Below, piece by piece: positions 57,968 through 64,000 of a DNA stretch of 64,000 nt. Below the pieces are notes generated by a model that saw only the letters and a program-made list of their open reading frames with translations, made no database searches and was not told the origin of the DNA. This DNA is from an uncultured Eggerthella sp. Its GTDB lineage: Bacteria > Actinomycetota > Coriobacteriia > Coriobacteriales > Eggerthellaceae. The DNA lies in assembly GCA_937998355.1 (NCBI GenBank), contig CALLDI010000005.1, positions 23,039 to 87,038 on the forward strand, written 5' to 3'. Positions within the stretch are counted from its first letter, which is position 1; each line of letters opens with the position of its first letter. The position numbers and the translations under genes were made by a program.

Positions 57968-60592
57968 TTGGCTGAATATTTGGGAGATGGCATCTATCGC
58001 ATCGGAAAGGCCGAGCGCATCTGGTCGTGTCGAAAAGGCGTGATGGAAGGCGCAGTAGTCGAAGTCGAACCGGGCGTTCCTCCTACAGATGCACGCTTCG
58101 GCTGGTTCAAAGGCGCGATTCCGACCCCGCCTTCCGAAGGCTTCTACGTGGTCGAATTCCTCGACGATCAGAAAGTGCGCGTGCTCGCATACGTCGACAT
58201 GTACGGACGCGCGTTCACCACGGAGACGGGCTTCGAACGTCCGCCCGCTCAAGAACAGAGCCTCTTCATCGCAAGCTCGGAGGAGCATTCCATCGAAGGC
58301 GGCATCTTCGTGCGCGACAACGAAGGCAACACCGTTCGCTGCGCTTCCTATTCCCGAAGCGGGAGCGGCCAGAACGCGAAATACACCATCACGGATTCCT
58401 GGTACGATTTCGGCAGCCACGGAAAGCGCCTGCACTATTACGACCTCATGACGCGCGCCTATCTCGCATTCATCTACCGACCGACGCTCGGCACCGCAAC
58501 GCTGCCCTTCGGCATCGCTGACGTCTACCAGGTGCTCGCCCACAACGAACTCCTTCCCGCGCTCATGCGCATCATCGACCGCGTGCGCATCGCCGAGGAA
58601 GATCCGCTGGTCACCGTGCATCCTATCGTCGCGAAGCTGCGCGAAAGATTGGAGGCTGCTGGCGTACCCGAACTCATGAACACGGACGACGCCGAACACG
58701 CGCTGCAGCTCATTCGCACCACGCGCTATGCCAACACGTTCTACGTGCAGCCTCGCTCGCCCGAATTCGATGCTCCGACCATCTGGACGATCGAAGCGGC
58801 CATCAATCTCTTCTCGCTCGGCGAATCGTTGCTGCAGGTGCTCCAGGCGAAAGGCGAGATCGCTACGCTCGAAGGCTGCGAAGACTACCTGCTCGAGAAG
58901 GTCGGTAGCCAAACGGCGGAACTCGATCTTGCATCGCAATACCCTGAAGGCGAACCTGATGGCGAATGGCAGATCCGTTCGCGCATCGCAGCGGGCATCG
59001 AGAGCATGGGGCTTCCTCTTCGCGTCGAGACGCGATTCGCGCTCGATCTACCTGCAGGTATCGCTGCCTTCGAATTGTACGTTCCCGACGACCAGATGTT
59101 CATCGACCTATTCGGAGACCAGATCGAACAGCCGAGCGAAGCAGCGAGGCGCTATGCGATGCATATCGGTCTGCTGCTCGCCGATATCGCTTTTCTCTCC
59201 TCTACGCGCGTCAACGAAGTCTTCCTGACCGCTACGCCGATCGAACGCGAAAGCGCGCCCGCATCCGCGCTCTTCTGCGTGTCGCTCGATCGTTCGGCCT
59301 ACCAGGAGACCAGCGCGTTCGAGGCCGCGCGCGAAGATGACCCCGCGCAGCTCTATGCGCAGGCGAACACCGAGGAGTGCGCCACCACGTTCCAACGCAT
59401 TCGCCACGGAATGAGCGGTCTCTTTCTGCATGCCAACGCAGACCTGAACGAGCAGGTCGCAGCTAGGTTCGCAGCAGAGAACGTCTGCGATCTCGAAGTG
59501 TATTTCAATGCTGAAGAGCGTAAACTGGCCGAACGACTCGCTGACGCGATCGCCGCTACGAACACCGCCGCCGAAGCTGTTGCAGCGGTGCGTACGATCC
59601 AAGCGGAAACGCGCTCCCAGAATGGCGAGAACGCGGCGTTCGACGAAGCATTCACGCGTCTGCTCGCGGCGCTCGCAGAGGGGACGGTCGATCCGCACGA
59701 GCAGAATTCGACCGTCAACTGCTTCCTAGGCGGAGACATCTGCGCACAAGCCTACCGAAGCGCGCAAGCATTGGGCGAAGCAGGCGAACATGAGAAGGCC
59801 ATCTCTGTTCTCACCGATGCGATCGCGAACATCAACGATTCTGGCCGCTATGCGGATAGCGACACGGTAGTCTATCGCGCGTTCGATTCCTTCGCCTCGC
59901 GCATGGTCTACAACCTCATGAAAGCAGGAAAGCTTCCCACGCCCGCACGTTCGTCCGTACGTACCGATGCAGGCAAAGAAACACGCTTGCTCCCCGATTC
60001 ATACGTGCTCTGCCTGCTGGAATTAGCTGGCCTCGTGGGCCTGCAAGGGAAATTCCCCGAGGCGCTCCAGATCGTGAAGCGCGCAGTGTACCTCACACCC
60101 ACCATTGGCGCGGCGTATCGTGCGCAAGCCCAGATCGAAGCGATGATGGGCGATCTGAAGGGCGCCGCAGAAACGCTCGAAGCGTGCCTGATCTCGGTCG
60201 CACCACCAGATGACATCGCATCGGCCTACTATCAGCTCGGTTATGCGCTCCGCCGTTCAGACGATTCCGATACGGCATTGCTCTGTCTCATCAAATCAAT
60301 CATGACCTCGACGATCGTCGCTTCTGCGTGCGTCGAAGAGATCAACGAGATACAAGAGGAGACCGCCACGCCCCTACCGCTGAGCGACGATGTTGACGAC
60401 CTTCTCGTACGAGCAGGGATCCCCTGCGCCCCTTCCGAGGCGATGGTCGACGCATTACAGGAAGGAGCGGTGGCCGCGCTCGATGCAGGCCTCTTCGATG
60501 TTGCGCGCAGCTTGCTCTCTTTCGTCTTCAACTACCGAAGCGACGATGCCATCGTGAACGTCATCCGCTCGCTCGAAGACAGCGCGCTCTAG
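57968..60592 (+). CDS. Large TPR-type protein, unrecognised family
   Basis: The 874-residue soluble protein starts at TTG 57968 (GGGGGAC upstream). The N-terminal part (1-130) looks like beta-rich modules (GWFKGAIPTPPSEGFYVVEFLDDQKVRV). A middle alpha/beta region (about 170-450) includes LTATPIERESAPASALFCVS. The C-terminal part (about 590-870) holds TPR-like helices (EAGEHEKAISVLTDAIANI, LQGKFPEALQIVKRAVYLTP, AYYQLGYALRRSDDSDTALLC). No signal peptide or membrane span is visible. I do not recognise a family; a cytoplasmic scaffold is the limit of what can be said. Confidence 0.7.
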   Translation: MAEYLGDGIYRIGKAERIWSCRKGVMEGAVVEVEPGVPPTDARFGWFKGAIPTPPSEGFYVVEFLDDQKVRVLAYVDMYGRAFTTETGFERPPAQEQSLFIASSEEHSIEGGIFVRDNEGNTVRCASYSRSGSGQNAKYTITDSWYDFGSHGKRLHYYDLMTRAYLAFIYRPTLGTATLPFGIADVYQVLAHNELLPALMRIIDRVRIAEEDPLVTVHPIVAKLRERLEAAGVPELMNTDDAEHALQLIRTTRYANTFYVQPRSPEFDAPTIWTIEAAINLFSLGESLLQVLQAKGEIATLEGCEDYLLEKVGSQTAELDLASQYPEGEPDGEWQIRSRIAAGIESMGLPLRVETRFALDLPAGIAAFELYVPDDQMFIDLFGDQIEQPSEAARRYAMHIGLLLADIAFLSSTRVNEVFLTATPIERESAPASALFCVSLDRSAYQETSAFEAAREDDPAQLYAQANTEECATTFQRIRHGMSGLFLHANADLNEQVAARFAAENVCDLEVYFNAEERKLAERLADAIAATNTAAEAVAAVRTIQAETRSQNGENAAFDEAFTRLLAALAEGTVDPHEQNSTVNCFLGGDICAQAYRSAQALGEAGEHEKAISVLTDAIANINDSGRYADSDTVVYRAFDSFASRMVYNLMKAGKLPTPARSSVRTDAGKETRLLPDSYVLCLLELAGLVGLQGKFPEALQIVKRAVYLTPTIGAAYRAQAQIEAMMGDLKGAAETLEACLISVAPPDDIASAYYQLGYALRRSDDSDTALLCLIKSIMTSTIVASACVEEINEIQEETATPLPLSDDVDDLLVRAGIPCAPSEAMVDALQEGAVAALDAGLFDVARSLLSFVFNYRSDDAIVNVIRSLEDSAL

Positions 60593-60648
60593 CGATCCCT
60601 CGCGCCTGTTCGCTTCCTGTGAACAGCTGATACCGCACCCAAAGAGAA

Positions 60649-60685
60649 CGAGGTCAAGCACGGAGTGCCTGACCTCGATTCGTTC
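60649..60685. terminator. Bidirectional terminator between convergent genes
   Basis: CGAGGTCA-A-GCAC and GTGC-C-TGACCTCG form a 12-bp stem with one mismatch and a GGA loop, placed between the TPR gene and the surface-protein gene. Confidence 0.75.
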
Positions 60686-60714
60686 GATCGATGCGCTTTG
60701 CGGAAACGCTCTGC

Positions 60715-63700
60715 TTACCTCTGCTCGTCCTTTCTCCTATAGACGACCTGTGCGATGCCCGCTACTGCGATAGCAGCAGCGATCGCGAAGGGGATCCATG
60801 CCAGATCGTTCTGTTCGGCGTCTTCGGCTGCATTACCAGCGAGCGGGTTCTCGTCATCAGCGACGAGAGCGTCTTCGGTGCCCTCCGTTTCGGCAGCTGC
60901 TTCAACATCCGCTGCCTCAGACGTTTCATCTGCTTCTTCAGACGGGTCAGTTACCTGCTGGTCAGAAGCAGCCCGAGAACCATTTGCACTCGAGCCCGAC
61001 ATATTGGATGAGCCCGTTGCTGGTCGAGCAGCGTTGTTCGCATTGTCTGCATCGTTCACGTTGCCAGCGTTGTTTGAGGTGCCAGCATTATCGGATGAAG
61101 AGTCGGATGGCGTCGTAGCCTGATCGCCGTTGCCTGGGTTGTCAGGAGTAGAAGGCGTGACCGGCTCGGCCGGATCAGTAGGCGCGACCGGATCCACGGG
61201 ATCCACGGGATCCACTGGATCAATAGGCTCTTCAGCCTCATCCTCCCAGAACTGGCCGTCCGTGATCGCGTTGCCCGCGTCGACCAGCGCCTGACGTGCA
61301 TCGATCAGATCAGCCGTCTCAGGCTCTTCGCTCGCGAGCAGCTCGTTCGCTGCAGCGAGCGCCTCTTGGAATGCATCCCAGCCTTCAGCCTGGCCATACG
61401 TTGCTTCATCAAGCTCTTCAGCGGCCTTGATCACCTTGTCGAGCGCCAAAAGCGCCTGGAACACCTCATGCTCGTTCTCGATATCGCCGATCAATTCTCC
61501 AAGCTTGTAGTAATGGTTGTAGTCGGTCACGATCGCCTTATGATCGATGCGCAGATTCTGAGCCTGCATCGCATTCAGGAACTTATCCAGCAGCGATTCA
61601 CTGAAGCCGCACATCAGCATGAATTCCGTGCTGGGCGCGCCTCCGTCCCAAACTGCATCCTCGTCCTTTTCGAACCCGCTCAACCCTGCAAGATAACCGA
61701 TCTCCTGACCCAATTCGTCAGCAGCGACGGTCTCAACGGCAACGCCAAGATCGGCAAGGATCGAGCGAACATGCGCACCACGAGACGTGTCCTCTCCCAG
61801 GTTGTAGAGCACCACTTTCACCGGTGCCAGCTCTTCGTCTTCATCCAACACGGGAATGGTGGCAGAAACATAATCCACCTCTTCGCCCGCCCATTCGACA
61901 TGAGGCAAGCGCAGTTTGATGAACAGACGCATACCAGGCTCGAGATCGACCCAATCGTAGAGATTCAACTCGAGCTCGCCACGCGTGACCTGGCCGAGCG
62001 TGGAGTTGAGCTGGCCAACGCGACGCGTGAGATAGGAATTCTCCCACAGTTCTTGATCTTCGATCTCGTCATCGGTATACCAAGGGGAAACCTGATACAC
62101 GCTGATGTCACAATAGAAATCATCCATGCCTTCGTATTCATCAGCATAATCGACGGTGATCGGAATGCTGGTCGCGCCCACCTGGACGGCGGAGGTGTTG
62201 AACGCCACATAGGGCGTGCCCCAATCGGGAGAGGGCTCGACCGTCATCACGTTCGAACGACCCTCTACGCCACCTGCTTCCAAAACCACCTGCAGCTTAT
62301 CGCCTGCGGCGATCTTGCCCGTTCCCATATAGAGCGACCAGGAGGTTTGCGAACGATAGAGTGTACCGCTGGAAAGCTTGGTCGCTGTGCCATTCGCGAG
62401 CGCTTCATCGAGCGTGTCTTCTGTGAATCGATAGAGCGCGTAGCTTCCTTCATCTGCCGCATCGAAGGTGAGCGATGCGGAAAGCGTGGTCATGCCTGCG
62501 GTCACCTTGGTAGAAGTGATGGCCGCCACTGGCTTCTGCTTTTCGGGTGCAGCCGCGACCGCAACGGGCTCCGACGCATATTCCTGCGCCTGACCGCCGC
62601 CATACAGCGTCAAGACCGCGACCAGCTTGCCGCCAGCCACCAGCTTATCCGCACCGAACGTCGCGCGTCGGCTGTTCTCCTGTGGCGTGATGATCTCGGA
62701 GTAGATCTGATCGTCCGCGCTCCAGGTATCGCCCGTATAACTATAGAGCGTCAAACGGCCGACCTTCTCAGGATCGTAATTAGCCTCGACCCACACATCC
62801 GTACGATCAGCAGTGATGCCCTGCGTGACGATGTTCACGGTCGGCTCGACCACGGTCGCGCCAGGCTGAACGATGGGAAGCATGTTGCCCAGCAAGTATT
62901 TCGTAGCATCGGCCTCGAAGTCATACTTATAAAGGTGAACCATGACGGTCTGACCTACTGCCAAACGTGCAGCATTGATCGGAATCGTATAACTGCCCGC
63001 ACCCGTGAAAGCGACCTGGCCAAGTTGAGCTCTACTGTCGGGATCGTCATCCGAAGCAGGACCGATGGTCGCGATCAAGCGGCCACCCTCGAAATCATCG
63101 CAGCCTGAAACGTTCACGGTAAGAGCGTCAGTGCCCAATTCGACCGACGAACCCTCCAGCACGACTTCGTTCTTAGAGGCATCTGCGACCGTGATGAAGT
63201 CGCTGAAGAAGTCGATGTCATTCGCATAGTTCAGCACGCGAACATAGAGCTTTTGACCCGCCTCGAGCGACACATTGCTCAGGTCGAACGTGATCTCGCC
63301 CTGGTCCTCCATGTAGTTTCCAACGATGACCAAGCTGGTATCCTCATCAGTCGTACCGTTCACGTTGACCTTCTTCAACTGCACGCCATTAAGCACCTCA
63401 GCAGCCAGCGCAGGGTCGGTCAGATGGACGTCGACCGTGAGCGACTTGCTCTCCGTGGTCACGTTCGACTTGAACTCGACCGTTGCGGGTACATACTTGG
63501 CGACCGTGCAAGGCTCGGACTGCGCGATAGGCGTACCGTCCGAAAGTACGAACGCCACGACGACATCCCCTTCTGCGATCGAGGCATCAGCACTCAGGGC
63601 CACATCAACGTCACCAGCAGACACATTAAACGCCATACCGATGCGCGGGCCCTTGTCCCAGGCGATCTGATCGCCCTGAGCGAACTTCTTCACCAAAACG

Positions 63701-64000
63701 AGCGACCCCGCAGGAATGTCCCCACCAAGCGAAATCGGAATGCTCTTGCTGTTCGAGGTCAACTGCTCGGAAATGCCCACGGTCGGACTTGTGTCCGCGT
63801 TCACTACGATCGAATCGTCGGGACGATGGAACACCGACTCATAATCGTTGCCCTTCACCAAGAACAGGTCAGGGTTCTGAGACCAATACACCACTGCACG
63901 AACGCGATAGCCCGCGCGAAGCGGTTCGGAGAGCTGGATCTCTTCGGGGTTATAGGCAAGAAAGTGTGTCCAGAGCCTAATCGTAATCCATGCGATAAGG
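60715..64000 (-). CDS. Large cell-surface protein, C-terminal part (runs off the right edge)
   Basis: At least 1,094 residues are open to the window edge; the GTG at 63894 is internal, since similar sequence (YNPEEIQLSEPLRAGYRVRA) continues upstream. Many repeated beta-sandwich-like units of ~100 residues are seen. A DUF3783-like domain follows (VVLYNLGEDTSRGAHVRSIL and FMLMCGFSESLLDKFLNAM), then a FIVAR-like helical segment (LIDARQALVDAGNAITDGQF). A Pro-Val-Asp repeat and Ser/Asn-rich stalk lead to one C-terminal transmembrane helix ending VVYRRKDEQR. There is no LPXTG motif, so it is held by the membrane helix rather than by sortase. Confidence 0.82.
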   Translation of the reverse strand, partial: LIAWITIRLWTHFLAYNPEEIQLSEPLRAGYRVRAVVYWSQNPDLFLVKGNDYESVFHRPDDSIVVNADTSPTVGISEQLTSNSKSIPISLGGDIPAGSLVLVKKFAQGDQIAWDKGPRIGMAFNVSAGDVDVALSADASIAEGDVVVAFVLSDGTPIAQSEPCTVAKYVPATVEFKSNVTTESKSLTVDVHLTDPALAAEVLNGVQLKKVNVNGTTDEDTSLVIVGNYMEDQGEITFDLSNVSLEAGQKLYVRVLNYANDIDFFSDFITVADASKNEVVLEGSSVELGTDALTVNVSGCDDFEGGRLIATIGPASDDDPDSRAQLGQVAFTGAGSYTIPINAARLAVGQTVMVHLYKYDFEADATKYLLGNMLPIVQPGATVVEPTVNIVTQGITADRTDVWVEANYDPEKVGRLTLYSYTGDTWSADDQIYSEIITPQENSRRATFGADKLVAGGKLVAVLTLYGGGQAQEYASEPVAVAAAPEKQKPVAAITSTKVTAGMTTLSASLTFDAADEGSYALYRFTEDTLDEALANGTATKLSSGTLYRSQTSWSLYMGTGKIAAGDKLQVVLEAGGVEGRSNVMTVEPSPDWGTPYVAFNTSAVQVGATSIPITVDYADEYEGMDDFYCDISVYQVSPWYTDDEIEDQELWENSYLTRRVGQLNSTLGQVTRGELELNLYDWVDLEPGMRLFIKLRLPHVEWAGEEVDYVSATIPVLDEDEELAPVKVVLYNLGEDTSRGAHVRSILADLGVAVETVAADELGQEIGYLAGLSGFEKDEDAVWDGGAPSTEFMLMCGFSESLLDKFLNAMQAQNLRIDHKAIVTDYNHYYKLGELIGDIENEHEVFQALLALDKVIKAAEELDEATYGQAEGWDAFQEALAAANELLASEEPETADLIDARQALVDAGNAITDGQFWEDEAEEPIDPVDPVDPVDPVAPTDPAEPVTPSTPDNPGNGDQATTPSDSSSDNAGTSNNAGNVNDADNANNAARPATGSSNMSGSSANGSRAASDQQVTDPSEEADETSEAADVEAAAETEGTEDALVADDENPLAGNAAEDAEQNDLAWIPFAIAAAIAVAGIAQVVYRRKDEQR

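Noticed and set aside
61180..61220. Possible CRISPR-like or tandem DNA repeat (GGATCCACG units)
   Set aside because: It is simply the codon repeat for Pro-Val-Asp in the stalk of the surface protein; no CRISPR array or cas gene is present in the window.
61366..63108. 580-residue plus-strand frame within the surface-protein gene
   Set aside because: The minus-strand frame is continuous over 3.2 kb with repeated domains, so this is an antisense artefact.

Overview
The window looks like chromosome from a Gram-positive, mid-to-high-GC anaerobe of the Coriobacteriia, most likely Eggerthellaceae. This is inferred from gene content: many reductases and aldo/keto reductases, a 2-hydroxyacyl-CoA dehydratase component, a DUF5692-type membrane protein, a TatD-linked radical SAM protein, an LTA-synthase-like sulfatase and a VanW protein. 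No rRNA or housekeeping marker was available to place it more precisely.

Bases 1-5645 are a composite mobile island. It holds the end of one AbiEi gene whose AbiEii partner is cut off after a few codons, a truncated AlbA_2-type ATP-binding regulator, a complete AbiEi/AbiEii pair and a tyrosine integrase. Two perfect 44-base copies of the 3' half of a CAT-anticodon tRNA (4274-4317 and 5602-5645) follow. They bracket a small AT-rich cassette carrying one PD-(D/E)XK-like gene and no integrase. The intact tRNA should lie left of the window, and resident chromosome begins at the second copy.

Bases 5650-24600 carry a TetR/FabH pair, a voltage-gated K+ channel, a TipA-like MerR regulator, an RHH/PIN toxin-antitoxin pair, a TetR/ferredoxin-type aldo-keto reductase pair, a DUF362 protein, a TSUP exporter, a radical SAM protein and a glucose dehydrogenase/lactonase pair. 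Next come an AdhR-like MerR regulator facing a hydrolase interrupted by a stop codon, then carbamate kinase, MtnA, a membrane TPR protein with VanW, and a frameshifted PRC-barrel gene. A CTTAAAG-N4-CTTTAAG type operator in a 19-base promoter spacer lies before the DUF362 gene, and a near copy lies before the hydrolase. This points to a small electrophile-response regulon.

Bases 24600-31700 contain YqeY and then a six-gene reductase/hydrolase operon with a divergent LysR gene. Its iron-ADH family member appears to have lost all four metal ligands. Bases 31660-46200 hold transporters (CDF, DHA2 MFS, AEC), an APH-like kinase, a cupin, small ORFs, a lipoprotein, a membrane-bound XRE regulator, DUF2130, an LTA synthase-like protein, an orphan 2-hydroxyacyl-CoA dehydratase component and YagU.

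Bases 46200-64000 hold a run of strong hairpins, DJ-1, NifS/NifU-like Fe-S genes, a YwnA-like Rrf2 regulator with twin perfect operators facing a YwnB-like gene, and a zinc macrodomain plus class M sirtuin (SirTM). That pair lacks the GcvH-L and LplA2 genes it usually travels with. Flavin reductase, DUF389, EamA, DUF5692, HAD, TfoX, a large TPR protein and the C-terminal part of a large cell-surface protein that runs off the right edge complete the window.
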